Counted from the stretch's first letter, positions 48,672-58,419 are shown. The stretch is DNA of 64,000 nucleotides from Pseudomonadota bacterium (GCA_021845905.1 JAJZVA010000013.1:1-64000), one strand, 5' to 3'. Numbers and translations: made by a program. The notes: generated by a model not told the origin, from the sequence alone.

Positions 48672-50228
48672 ATGTCAGAGCAAGTTCCAGTCATCGAATC
48701 CACCGCTCCGGAACAACTAAAAGTTTTTTCAGACTTTGTAACGGCTCTGCGTGAAGACAACGTGGCCGCGGCCATCAACGAAGCCGAGCGACTGACGCCT
48801 TACTTCAGCGCTTTATCCAAACAGCTCGACCTTGATGCGGCGATCAACCCTCAAAAAGCCGCCGCGGTGCGCGATTTGACAAGCCCGGGCGCGCTCAAGA
48901 GCGTTTTCAACGCCGTCGCCGCGCGCACCAAAAACACGATTTTGTCGGAGATCGCGATCATCCCGGAAGCTGTTCTGCGATTTGAAACCGCAAATGAGAC
49001 GCAATATTCCGGGCCGCTGAATTATAAAGGCAAAAACTTTATCAACTTCGGCTTCATACAGGTTTTTAACGCCAACAGGACAAGCGGCACCAGCTTTCCC
49101 ATTCTTGCGTTCAACGACAGCCTCATGAAAACAATCGCGCCGCACCGGCCGAAAGCCATGCTCGAAGCGTTGCAAACGGTCGCGACGGCGGGCAATCACG
49201 ACATGCTCCATCATTATACCAACACCATCCTGAACCCCAATATTTCCTGCACGAGGATGGACAAAAAAGACTTTCCCGATCCTGTAATGGAGGTAAGAGA
49301 TTGGCAGAAAACGCATTTCAATGGCTATATAAGCGATCGTTCCGAGGATAGTTTCGAAAGCTGGCTGATGCTGAACCATATGCGCGTGCGCGAATTGATG
49401 AAAGACACGCATGAGGAAGAAGCCTTGAAACAATCCTGCGATACGTTCTTCGACGAGCTGGGACGGATTGGCGGGGAAATATCCACCGCGACATCCGCCA
49501 AGCAAGCGCATGAAACGGTTGATCGTTTCGGCATCGCCTTGCTTTTCACGATGATGCGCTATCTACCGCTCGATCACCCGCTGATCGATCACGCCATTGA
49601 ACGCTTTCAGCAGGTTGATCCCGATCCCCGCTCTCTGGAATTGGAAAGATCCGCTCTCGTAAGACAATCACAGTCCCAAATGGAGCACTGGGTCGTTCAA
49701 ACCCTGGCGAACTACAGAGCGAAGGGCGTGGAGTTACTGCCCGAAAATCCCGACTATGCCGCCTTGAGAAAGCTCCAGCTCATCCAGATAGAACCGGCGA
49801 TCGTGCATCTTTTAAGCCCGGCCCAACCCGGCACTTTTTTGGAGAAGATAAAGAAGAACAACCGCCTCGGCGAAATCAACCTCGACATGATCAGCACTTC
49901 TGCCGCTGGAATCTGGTTCGACCTCGCGGACGGCAAGCACACTTTCGTCAAGCCGGACGGAACAACAGTTGAGGCCTGGATCAAGGACGGAAAATACCAC
50001 CGCGGCAATGAACCCGCGCGCATCACGACGTGGCCGGACGGAACGATGGAACAATTCTGGTACAAAAATGGAAGCATGTTCCGCTCATCCTCGGTGAAAC
50101 CCGGTGGAAAGGCCGAAGTACACGACTATGAAGCGGCAGAAGAGCCGGAATCCTTGGAAAAGTATTTAGAAAGATATTGGTCGCAAGCCCCCAGAAAAAC
50201 AAAACCGGGAACCCCATCCAGTTCATAA
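48672..50228 (+). CDS. Uncharacterised 518-aa protein with a C-terminal 'DGKYHR..PA' repeat-like segment
   Basis: Long ORF with ATG; no family recognised in the N-terminal ~400 aa; C-terminus ..VEAWIKDGKYHRGNEPARITTWPDGTMEQFWYKNGSMFR. Confidence 0.85.
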   Translation: MSEQVPVIESTAPEQLKVFSDFVTALREDNVAAAINEAERLTPYFSALSKQLDLDAAINPQKAAAVRDLTSPGALKSVFNAVAARTKNTILSEIAIIPEAVLRFETANETQYSGPLNYKGKNFINFGFIQVFNANRTSGTSFPILAFNDSLMKTIAPHRPKAMLEALQTVATAGNHDMLHHYTNTILNPNISCTRMDKKDFPDPVMEVRDWQKTHFNGYISDRSEDSFESWLMLNHMRVRELMKDTHEEEALKQSCDTFFDELGRIGGEISTATSAKQAHETVDRFGIALLFTMMRYLPLDHPLIDHAIERFQQVDPDPRSLELERSALVRQSQSQMEHWVVQTLANYRAKGVELLPENPDYAALRKLQLIQIEPAIVHLLSPAQPGTFLEKIKKNNRLGEINLDMISTSAAGIWFDLADGKHTFVKPDGTTVEAWIKDGKYHRGNEPARITTWPDGTMEQFWYKNGSMFRSSSVKPGGKAEVHDYEAAEEPESLEKYLERYWSQAPRKTKPGTPSSS

Positions 50229-50235
50229 AGCATCT

Positions 50236-51168
50236 TCAGCTCTGTTTCGCCAGTTCCGTTTCCTTTTTCGCCGGAGCGGGCTCGCGGCGCAGGTTCATGT
50301 AGAGCAGGATCGGCGACGCGACGAAGATCGATGAATAGGTGCCGACGACGATCCCCACCAGCATCGCGTACGTGAAGCCGCGGATGACCTCCGGCCCGAA
50401 GATCAGCAACGCCAGCATGGCGAGGAAGGTCATCATGCTGGTCATCATCGTGCGCGAGAGCGTCTGGTTGACCGAAAGGTTGAAGACGTCCGGCAGAGGC
50501 ATCTTGCGGAATTTACGCAGGTTCTCGCGGATGCGGTCGAAGACGACGACGGTATCGTTGATCGAATAGCCCGCGACCAGCAAAACGGCAGCGACGGTCG
50601 AGAGGTCGAATTCATACTGCGTGAGGGTGAAGAAGAGCAACGTCGCGCAGACGTCGTGCGCCAGCGCGATACAGCCTGTGATGCCGAACTGCCACTCGAA
50701 CCGCACCCAGATATAAAGCAAAATGCCGATCATCGAATAAATGAAAGCCTTGATGCCGACCATGATCAGCTCATGCCCGACCTGCGGCCCGACGTATTCC
50801 GCTCGGCGGAACTCGACCTTGTTGTGCAAAAGCGTGCTGATTTCGGCATAGAGCTCCTTGCGCGTCACATGCGCGGCTTCCTTGCCGGGGATTTTGACCA
50901 TCACCTCGCCGTTGCCGAATTCCTGAATGGTCGGCGCGCCGGTGCTGAGCTTGGACAGCGCTTCGCGCACCTCTCCGATATGCACGGCCATCGGCGTCTT
51001 GATTTCAACCAGCAAGCCGCCGGTGAAGTCGATCCCGAGGTTAAGCCCGCGGGTAAAAAGCAGCACGACGGATAACACCATCATCGCCCCCGAAAGGAAG
51101 AGCGCGAGCTTGTGAATGCTCATGAATTTGACTTTGGTGTCGTCCTTGACGATTCTGAAACGGAGCAT
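50236..51168 (-). CDS. secF: Protein translocase subunit SecF
   Basis: GLNLGIDFTGGLLVEIKTP, GYSINDTVVVFDRIRENLRK. Confidence 0.96.
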   Translation of the reverse strand: MLRFRIVKDDTKVKFMSIHKLALFLSGAMMVLSVVLLFTRGLNLGIDFTGGLLVEIKTPMAVHIGEVREALSKLSTGAPTIQEFGNGEVMVKIPGKEAAHVTRKELYAEISTLLHNKVEFRRAEYVGPQVGHELIMVGIKAFIYSMIGILLYIWVRFEWQFGITGCIALAHDVCATLLFFTLTQYEFDLSTVAAVLLVAGYSINDTVVVFDRIRENLRKFRKMPLPDVFNLSVNQTLSRTMMTSMMTFLAMLALLIFGPEVIRGFTYAMLVGIVVGTYSSIFVASPILLYMNLRREPAPAKKETELAKQS

Positions 51169-51183
51169 GTCGGATACCCTTTG

Positions 51184-52746
51184 CTAAATCTCGAGTTTGG
51201 TGGGGCGTGTTTTGCGCAGCCACGTAATGACCATCAGGCGCGTCAGCATCAGGGCGGCGAAGAGCGAGGTGATGATCCCGATGCTCATGGAAACCGCGAA
51301 GCCCTTGACCGGCCCCGTGCCGAAAGAGAACAGGATCACGGCGACGGTGAGCGTGGTGATGTTGGAGTCGATGATCGTCGCCTTGGCGTGCACATAACCC
51401 GCGTCTACCGCCGCGAGAACGGAGCGCCCGGCGCGCAGTTCCTCCCGAATACGTTCGTAAACCAGCACGTTGGCGTCCACGGCGATGCCGATGGTGAGGA
51501 TGATGCCGGCGATGCCGGGCAGCGTCAGCGTCGCCTGCAGCATGGAGAGCAACGCGAAGATGAAGATCATGTTGAGGATCAGCGCGATGTCGGCGAAGAT
51601 GCCGAACAGCCCGTAAGACGCCGCCATCAGGACAAGAACGGCGACCATCGCGACGGATGCGGCCACTTTGCCCGCCGCGACGGAGTCCGAACCGAGCGAC
51701 GGGCCGACGCTGCGCTCTTCCATCACGTGCAATGGCGCGGGCAGCGCGCCGGAACGCAGCAACAGAGACAGATCCTGCGCCTGCTTGACGGTGAAGCCGC
51801 CGGTGATGACGCCGCTGCCGCCGCAAATCGGCTCGTTGATGCGCGGATCGCTGATCACCTTCCTGTCAAGGACGATGGCGAAAGGCTTGCCGGTATTGTT
51901 GCGCGTCACGTCGCAGAAGCGGCTGGCGCCGATGGAGTTGAAGCGGAAACTGACGACGGGCTGGCCTTCCTCGAAGGTTGGCTGCGATCCAACCAGCATG
52001 TCGCCGGTCAGGACGGCATGTTCGCGGATAACGACGAACTGGTGCGGATCGTTCTGCATCGGCAGACGGATGTCGCCGGGCAGCGGCTGGCCGTCGGTCG
52101 CGTTGAGATCGACGAGATGAAAGGACATTTTCGCGGTTTTGCCGAGCAGTTTCTTGACATGGTCGGGATTGGCGACGCCGGGCAGTTCCACGACGATGCG
52201 GTTCGCCCCCTGCTGTTCGATGACAGGCTCCTTGGTGCCGGTTTCGTCGATGCGGCGACGGACGATTTCGATCGACTGCTGGATGACCTGCGCGTTGATG
52301 GACTTGAGCGCGTCCTCGCCAAGCGTCACGGTCACGAGCCCGGCATCGGTGATGTTGACGACCGCCTTGTCTTCGAGATTGTTGGCTATTTTGTAGGCCG
52401 CGTCATGATCCAGCGCGGGATGGCGGAGCTTGAAGGAAATGCCGTCCTTCGTCGCCGTCAGGTCGAGATAGCCGATGTTTTTTGCGCGCAGCTTGCTCCG
52501 CGCCGCGTCTTCCATCGAGTTGACCCTGTCCCTGACGACGCTGCCGATGTCCGCCTGCAGCAGAAGGTGCGAACCGCCCTGCAAGTCAAGCCCGAGGTTG
52601 ATGGTGCCGGAGGGCAGCCACGACGGCATGTTTTTGGCGAGCCAGGCCTGCGCCTTGGGCGGCGCGACGTCCGGCGCGGCGTAAAGGATGCCCATCAGCG
52701 TCAGGAACAGAACAAGGACGACTTTCCATCTTTCAAACTGCAACAT
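51184..52746 (-). CDS. secD: Protein translocase subunit SecD
   Basis: NLGLDLQGGSHLLLQ, LTLPGIAGIILTIGIAVDANVLVYERIREEL. Confidence 0.97.
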   Translation of the reverse strand: MLQFERWKVVLVLFLTLMGILYAAPDVAPPKAQAWLAKNMPSWLPSGTINLGLDLQGGSHLLLQADIGSVVRDRVNSMEDAARSKLRAKNIGYLDLTATKDGISFKLRHPALDHDAAYKIANNLEDKAVVNITDAGLVTVTLGEDALKSINAQVIQQSIEIVRRRIDETGTKEPVIEQQGANRIVVELPGVANPDHVKKLLGKTAKMSFHLVDLNATDGQPLPGDIRLPMQNDPHQFVVIREHAVLTGDMLVGSQPTFEEGQPVVSFRFNSIGASRFCDVTRNNTGKPFAIVLDRKVISDPRINEPICGGSGVITGGFTVKQAQDLSLLLRSGALPAPLHVMEERSVGPSLGSDSVAAGKVAASVAMVAVLVLMAASYGLFGIFADIALILNMIFIFALLSMLQATLTLPGIAGIILTIGIAVDANVLVYERIREELRAGRSVLAAVDAGYVHAKATIIDSNITTLTVAVILFSFGTGPVKGFAVSMSIGIITSLFAALMLTRLMVITWLRKTRPTKLEI

Positions 52747-52800
52747 ATTTCAATCTTTCCCCACCGGCTTTGCCGGCCAGTCTTTATTTATCTTCGCCGG

Positions 52801-53139
52801 TTAATTCTTCTTCGTCATGATCGTCGCGCGGGCGACATGGACATGCACGTTTTCAGCCAGTTCGACCAGCACCTCCTCGTCGCTGACGACTTTTTTGACG
52901 GTGCCGATCAGGCCGCCGCCGGTGATGATCTTGTCGCCCTTCTCGAGTTCTTTGACCATCTTGCGGTGCTGGGCGGCGCGCTGGTTTTGCGGGCGGATGA
53001 CCATCAGGTAAAAAACCATGAACACCAGGATCAGCGGCACGACAGGAGTCTGGAGCATGGCATCCAGACCGGCAGGCGCATGCGCGGCGGCGGTTGCGGC
53101 TTGCGCGGAAGTGTCCGCAAAGGCTGGCGTGATAAACAT
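52801..53139 (-). CDS. yajC: Preprotein translocase subunit YajC
   Basis: FYLMVIRPQNQRAAQHRKMVKELEKGDKIITGGGLIGTVKKV. Confidence 0.94.
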   Translation of the reverse strand: MFITPAFADTSAQAATAAAHAPAGLDAMLQTPVVPLILVFMVFYLMVIRPQNQRAAQHRKMVKELEKGDKIITGGGLIGTVKKVVSDEEVLVELAENVHVHVARATIMTKKN

Positions 53140-53269
53140 AGTGATTTGCTCCGTTTTGAAATGGCGATGTTCTATATTGCTGAATACGCTTGAAATGACA
53201 AGGGAAAACAGATTTTTAAGCGCGCCATTGTAAAAAATTATTCATTATACATATTTTCAATATATCGAT

Positions 53270-54709
53270 TTACTCGGAAGCCGCAGGCATGGCCGCCAAA
53301 GTGATCGCCTGTTCCGGCCCTTCCGCGTGCTTCTCCGCGTGGGGTTGTTCATGCGGGCGGGATTTTTTCGTCTCCTGCAACGCGCGTCCGACATATTGGT
53401 GGGCGAGCGCGTGATAGAGCGATACGGGGCAAAACACCTGCGAAACGGCTGAGGCCAGCACCGCGATGGCGATCAGCGGCGCGGGCATGAAAGAATTGCC
53501 GGTAATTTCAAGCACGATGATGGCGGACGTGATCGGCGCCTGAGTCACGCCGGAAAGATAGGCGACCATCGACATGACGACGATGACCTGCTCCGCCGTA
53601 TGCTTGAAAAACGGCAGCATGGAAGCGCCCATCGACGCGCCGATCGAAAGGCTGGGCGAAAAAATGCCGCCCGGAATGTTGCAGATCGACGACAGCGCCG
53701 TGGCCAGCAGCTTGGCGATCGCGCATCCCCAGGAAACCAGATGCCTGCCGTGCAGCAAGTCGTTGGCAAGGCCGTATCCCGTGCCGTAAGTGTCGCCGTC
53801 AGTCATCAGGCCGAGAACGGCGACGAGCAAGCCGCAGGCCGCCGCGAACAGCGCCGGGTTTTTCAATGGTGTTTTGTTGGTGAATTTTTTCAGCACCATA
53901 AGCCCGTGCGTCAGCATCCAGGTGAACAGCGCGCCGCCGAGGCCGCCAAAAACGCCGATGACCAGCAGCGGAATCCAGTCCGTCGACGGCACGAAATCCT
54001 TGGTCGTCACGCCAAAATAGTTGTAACTGCCGAGAATGGTCATCGAAGCCGCGCCGGAAAGGACGATGGACATCAAAATCAGCGTGCTGTTGCGGCGGTG
54101 AAAGCCGCGCGCCATTTCCTCGATGGCGAAGACGATCCCCGCGATCGGCGTGTTGAAGGCGGCGGCGATGCCGCTCGCCGCGCCCGCGAGGATGAGACTG
54201 CGGTCGGTGTTGAGCACCTTGAAGGCAGCGCACATCATGAGCAAGGCCGCGCCGACCTGCACCGTCGGCCCCTCGCGCCCGATCGACGCGCCGGACATCA
54301 GGCACAGCACCGTGAGAAAAATCTTGCCGAAAATGCTCCGCGCGCCGAGCAACCACTGGCGCGCCTGCTTGTCGTGCAGCTCCCGCGCCGCGATGGCCTG
54401 CGGGATGCCGCTGCCGGGAATGCTCGGAAACCATTTGACGGTCGCGCCTGCGGCAAGCGCGAAAATCGCAGGCGTCATCACCAGCGGAATGAAGCGGTTT
54501 ATATGCACGATGCTCATGAAGACGGCCTGAGACTTGTCGGCGATCATGCTGAAGGCGGCCGCCAGCAGGCCGATGAGAATGCCGCAGGCCCACACCAGAA
54601 GCCGTTGCCGCCACATCAGCGGAGAAAAAGTCCGCGCGACCATTTTCCGCACCCGCCAGAGCACCGGGATCGAGCTTTTGAAATCATCCTTGAATTTTAC
54701 GTGCAACAT
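53270..54709 (-). CDS. ClC-family chloride channel / H+-Cl- antiporter
   Basis: IPGSGIPQ, SGASIGREGPTVQVGAALL, NIPGGIFSPSLSIGASMG. Confidence 0.92.
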   Translation of the reverse strand: MLHVKFKDDFKSSIPVLWRVRKMVARTFSPLMWRQRLLVWACGILIGLLAAAFSMIADKSQAVFMSIVHINRFIPLVMTPAIFALAAGATVKWFPSIPGSGIPQAIAARELHDKQARQWLLGARSIFGKIFLTVLCLMSGASIGREGPTVQVGAALLMMCAAFKVLNTDRSLILAGAASGIAAAFNTPIAGIVFAIEEMARGFHRRNSTLILMSIVLSGAASMTILGSYNYFGVTTKDFVPSTDWIPLLVIGVFGGLGGALFTWMLTHGLMVLKKFTNKTPLKNPALFAAACGLLVAVLGLMTDGDTYGTGYGLANDLLHGRHLVSWGCAIAKLLATALSSICNIPGGIFSPSLSIGASMGASMLPFFKHTAEQVIVVMSMVAYLSGVTQAPITSAIIVLEITGNSFMPAPLIAIAVLASAVSQVFCPVSLYHALAHQYVGRALQETKKSRPHEQPHAEKHAEGPEQAITLAAMPAASE

Positions 54710-54849
54710 GGCTGGTCTGTCTGGCGGTGTCGGTTGGCTCCCGCGCGCGTTTCTGGCTGGAGTCGGCTTGCGACATGATACGCCTTGTTTAGAAATTCTT
54801 CAGGGAAAAATTGAAAATAATCCGGCCTGCGTTTTCAATTTACGTAAAA

Positions 54850-56304
54850 TTAGCGCGCGAGAATGTTCTTGAACTGCCACGGGTCCGTCTCGTCGATATC
54901 CTCGGGGAAAAAGCCGAGCCGGCTGTCCAGCGGCGTCCAGTCCGTATAGTAGCCGCGCACCGGGCCAAGATAAGCGCTTTGCAGCTCAAGGCACCGTTTG
55001 AAATCCATCTCGTCCGGCTCGACGATGCCGCGCATCGGGTTTTCCAGCGCCCAGACGATCCCCGCCAGCACGCCGGAAGAGACTTGCAGCCCCGTGGCGT
55101 TTTGCATTGGCACAAGCTTGCGCGTTTCCTCTATCGAGAGCTGCGAGCCGTACCAATACGCGTTTTTCGCGTGGCCGTAGAGCAAAACGCCGAGTTCGTT
55201 CATGCCTTCGACGATCTCGTCCGGCGCGAGCAGATGCTGGTCTTCCTGCATGTCGCCGCCGCCGAACAGCTCGTGCAGCGACAACACGGCATGGTTGCAA
55301 GGGCGGTAGGCGTAATTGCAGGTCGGGCGGTATTCCGGCGCGGACGGATCGCCGACGGTGTAATAATCGGCCATCGAAATCGCCTCGTTGTGCGAAACCA
55401 GAAAGCCGTATTGCGGCCCCGGCGTCGGGCACCAGGAATGGACGCGCGTGTTCGCGCCCGGCTGCATCATGTAAATCGACGAGCGGCAGCCGTCCTTGTG
55501 CTTGCGGGCATTGGGCGGCATCCATTTTTCATGCGTGCCTCAGCCCAGTTCCGCGGGCTGCACGCCCTCCTCGATCATGCCGTTGACCAACCATGTGTTG
55601 AAAAAGCATTTGCCCTTTTTGACGCGGTTGGTCTTTTGCGTGTCGCGCTCGGCGATATGAATGCCCCTGACGCCGGATTTTTGCATCAGCCGCGCCCAGT
55701 CTTCGCGCGTTTGCGGCGCGTCGAAGTCAAGCTTCAAATCGGCGGCGAGGTTCAAAAGCGCCTGTTTGGTCAGCCACGACACCATGCCGGGGTTGGCGCC
55801 GCAACAGGAAACCGCCGTTGTGCCGCCGGGGCTGCCGCGCTTTTCCGCCAGCAGCATTTCGCGCATGACATAGTTTGTGCGGCTGGCGGGATCGGCGTTC
55901 GGGTCGGTAAAAACGCCCGGCCACGGCTCGATCGACGAGTCTATATAAAGTGCGCCCAGCTCGCGGCAGAGGCGCATGACCTCGATAGAGCAGACATCTA
56001 TCGAGAGGTTGATGCAAAACCCCGGCCCTCCGCCATCGGCGAGCAACGGCGCGAGAACGGCGCGGAGATTTTCCCCGGTGAACGCCGTATCGAGACGCCG
56101 CGCGCCGTAATGATCGAGTATCTCTTTGTTATTGCCTGCCGGGTCGATGACCGTAAGCCGTTCGGGATCGTGCGCGACATGGCGCTTGAGAAGCGGGAGT
56201 ATTCCGGAGGCAATGGACCCGAAACCGATGATCACAACCGGCCCGCTGATGCGCCCGTATACGGCGACGTCGCCCGACGCTGTATTAGGTATAATGCGAG
56301 ACAT
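54850..56304 (-). pseudogene. hss: Homospermidine synthase, interrupted by in-frame TGA at 55540-55542
   Basis: ORFs 55540-56304 and 54850-55521 are in the same frame. Reading through gives ..VQPAELG-*-GTHEKWMPPNARKHKDGCRSSIYMMQPGANTRV.., one continuous Hss-like protein of about 484 aa. Confidence 0.85.
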
Positions 56305-56400
56305 GTTTGTATGTTAAGAAAAATTAACGGCTGTTACAATGATAAAATCCCCAGAAAATTATTCTTTACATAATTTATACAAGTGTGTATATTTTCCGCC

Positions 56401-57216
56401 ATGCAAAAACACATCGATAAACTCCTCGAAATCATGACCTTCCTGCGCACCAGCCCCGACGGTTGCGCGTGGACGAAGGAACAGACGCATAAATCGCTGA
56501 CGCCCTATCTCATCGAAGAAGCGTATGAAACCGTCGACGCGATCGATCAGGGCAAAACCGGCACCGACCTGCGCGACGAACTCGGCGACCTTTTGTTGCA
56601 AATCGCTTTTCATGCCGAAATCGCGGCGGAACGCGGTGCCTTCACCTTCGACGACGTGGCGAAGGCGATTGCCGACAAGCTGGAGCGGCGCTACCCCACC
56701 ATCCTCGGCCCTGAAGCCAACACGCTGAAGACGCCGGAGGAAATCGACCGCCGCTGGGAGGAAGTCAAAGCCGAAGAACGCAAGGCCAAGGGATTGGACG
56801 GGCCAAACGCCAGCGTCCTCGATGAAATTTCGCACGGACTGCCCGCCCTCGTCCGCGCCGCGAAGCTCAAGGGCCGCGCCGCGAAAGCGGGCTGGGAGTG
56901 GCCGGACGTCGGCATGCAAATGGACAAGCTCGAAGAAGAACTGGGCGAACTCCGCGCCGAGGTCGAAGCCGCGCATCCGGACAAGGAACGCATCGCCGCC
57001 GAACTGGGCGATTTGATGTTCGTTCTGGTCGATTGCGCGCGCTGGCACGGCATCGACGCCGAGGACGCATTGCGCACCACCAACAACCGCGTCGAGCGCC
57101 GCTTCCGCCATCTGGAGCAAGGGCTGAAACGCATGGGCAAAGACATCAGAAACTCCACGCTCGAAGAACGCCGCGCGCTCTGGGATGAAGCCAAACGGGC
57201 GGAGAAAAAAGCATGA
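56401..57216 (+). CDS. mazG: Nucleoside triphosphate pyrophosphohydrolase MazG
   Basis: DGCAWTKEQTHKSLTPYLIEEAYETVDAID..DLRDELGDLLLQIAFHAEIA. Start set at 56401. Confidence 0.95.
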   Translation: MQKHIDKLLEIMTFLRTSPDGCAWTKEQTHKSLTPYLIEEAYETVDAIDQGKTGTDLRDELGDLLLQIAFHAEIAAERGAFTFDDVAKAIADKLERRYPTILGPEANTLKTPEEIDRRWEEVKAEERKAKGLDGPNASVLDEISHGLPALVRAAKLKGRAAKAGWEWPDVGMQMDKLEEELGELRAEVEAAHPDKERIAAELGDLMFVLVDCARWHGIDAEDALRTTNNRVERRFRHLEQGLKRMGKDIRNSTLEERRALWDEAKRAEKKA

Positions 57217-57677
57217 CGAAGAAACAGACGGTATGGCGCGTGCAAAACGAGTTCGGCGCCGGCCCATACAGAGGGCGCGGCAATATCGGCGCGACCTTGT
57301 CAGGCATCTTCCGGGCGGGCAGAATCAGGAAGGACAGATGGCGCACGCCATTGAAGGACGAAACGCTGAAGGAAAAGTTCAACGGCAGCGCCGGTCCCGA
57401 CCCCAACGCGGCCTGCGCCTTTAAAGACCTCGAACAGTACCGCCGCTGGTTCCATACGCGGGAATTGCGAGAGCTGCTGCATTATGCGGGATTTTTCCTC
57501 GCCAAGTACGAAGTCGAAACGTCCGTCTTGCACGGCGCGACGCAATCCCTGTTTTTGCCGGAAGGCGCGAAACTGGTCGCCGTCAGGGCCTGCAATGATC
57601 CGGGCATCGCGCCCGTTGAAACGGCGAAACTCAAAGCCGCGAAGCGTTTTGCCAAACAGGCGCGGCAAAAAACCTGA
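57213..57677 (+). CDS. Hypothetical protein (154 aa), translationally coupled to mazG
   Basis: ATGA overlap with mazG; WRVQNEFGAGPYRGRG.., CAFKDLEQYRRWFHTRELRELLHYAGFFLAKYEVE. Confidence 0.75.
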   Translation: MTKKQTVWRVQNEFGAGPYRGRGNIGATLSGIFRAGRIRKDRWRTPLKDETLKEKFNGSAGPDPNAACAFKDLEQYRRWFHTRELRELLHYAGFFLAKYEVETSVLHGATQSLFLPEGAKLVAVRACNDPGIAPVETAKLKAAKRFAKQARQKT

Positions 57678-57679
57678 AA

Positions 57680-58092
57680 TCAATAAAGCTTCAGCGTCGA
57701 TCCGTAATGATGACGCGCATATATCATGGCTTCTTCGTCATCCAGAAAATGCCGCGGAATAAATGAAACGGAAGGCAGTATCCTCACTTTGTCGCGATAT
57801 CTGCCGACGAGCGGCGTCAGGAGTTTCGTGCCGACGATCTGATAGGCCTGCCATGCCCATGAAGAATTTCATAACGCATGATATCCGCGACGCCGCACCA
57901 TTCGCCGCGTTTCCTGAACAGCTCCATCTGTTTTGCGCATGTCCATTGGTTTTGCGCGAGATCTGCATTGCCCCACAGCCTGAACTCCCAGTCCGGGTGC
58001 TTCTCACGCCATGTATTCATCCAGACATCAGGCCGTTTGCTCTCGTCGCCGATCCAGATCATATGGAGTTTTTTTGGAATTTTCGTTGTCAT
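57680..58092 (-). pseudogene. Internally deleted glycosyltransferase (Gly_transf_sug / DXD type)
   Basis: N-terminal piece IPKKLHMIWIGDESKRPDVWMNTWREKHPDWEFRLW..GVADIMRYEILHGHG; C-terminal piece in another frame AWQAYQIVGTKLLTPLVGRYRDKVRILPSVSFIPRHFLDDEEAMIYARHHYGSTLKLY*. The expected central DXD segment is missing. Confidence 0.8.
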
Positions 58093-58107
58093 AATTTTAT
58101 CATTTTA

Positions 58108-58121
58108 GTGAATATATTCAC
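58108..58121. promoter_or_regulatory. Perfect 14-bp palindrome GTGAATATATTCAC upstream of an XRE gene
   Basis: Self-complementary sequence 26 bp before the XRE ORF. Confidence 0.5.
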
Positions 58122-58146
58122 CTATATTTATATCGTCAAGCAAATA

Positions 58147-58401
58147 ATGATTGCGGGTATGCAGGACGATTTGCCGCACGCCATTATTGCTTCCGTCGTT
58201 GCCCAGCTGACATTGATCAGGAGGCAAAAAGGATTCACTCACGAAAAAGTCGCGCAACTGAGCGGACTTCACCGCTCCAGCATCAGCTTGATAGAATCGG
58301 GAAAAATGCAGGCGACGCTGCTCACGCTGCTCAAGGTTTGCGCCGCGCTGGAATGCGATCTCAGCCGTCTGCTCTCCAAAGCCGAAAAAGAATGCAAATA
58401 A
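58147..58401 (+). CDS. Small XRE-family HTH regulator (about 84 aa)
   Basis: IRRQKGFTHEKVAQLSGLHRSSISLIESGKMQATLLTLLKVCAALECDLSRLL. Start set to 58147; the track's extension to 57763 runs antisense through the pseudogene. Confidence 0.82.
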   Translation: MIAGMQDDLPHAIIASVVAQLTLIRRQKGFTHEKVAQLSGLHRSSISLIESGKMQATLLTLLKVCAALECDLSRLLSKAEKECK

Positions 58402-58419
58402 CGGCTCCGGCGTTCAACC

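Noticed and set aside
51112-53193. 693-aa + strand ORF
   Set aside because: Antisense to secD/yajC; compositional artefact.
55540-56304. Genetic-code reassignment (UGA = Trp) to explain the hss stop
   Set aside because: Many genes here terminate at TGA within ATGA overlaps with confidently assigned neighbours, and TGG is used normally for Trp.
57763-58146. N-terminal extension of the XRE ORF in the track
   Set aside because: It runs antisense through the glycosyltransferase remnant. HTH homology begins after ATG 58147, which has the palindromic promoter region just upstream.
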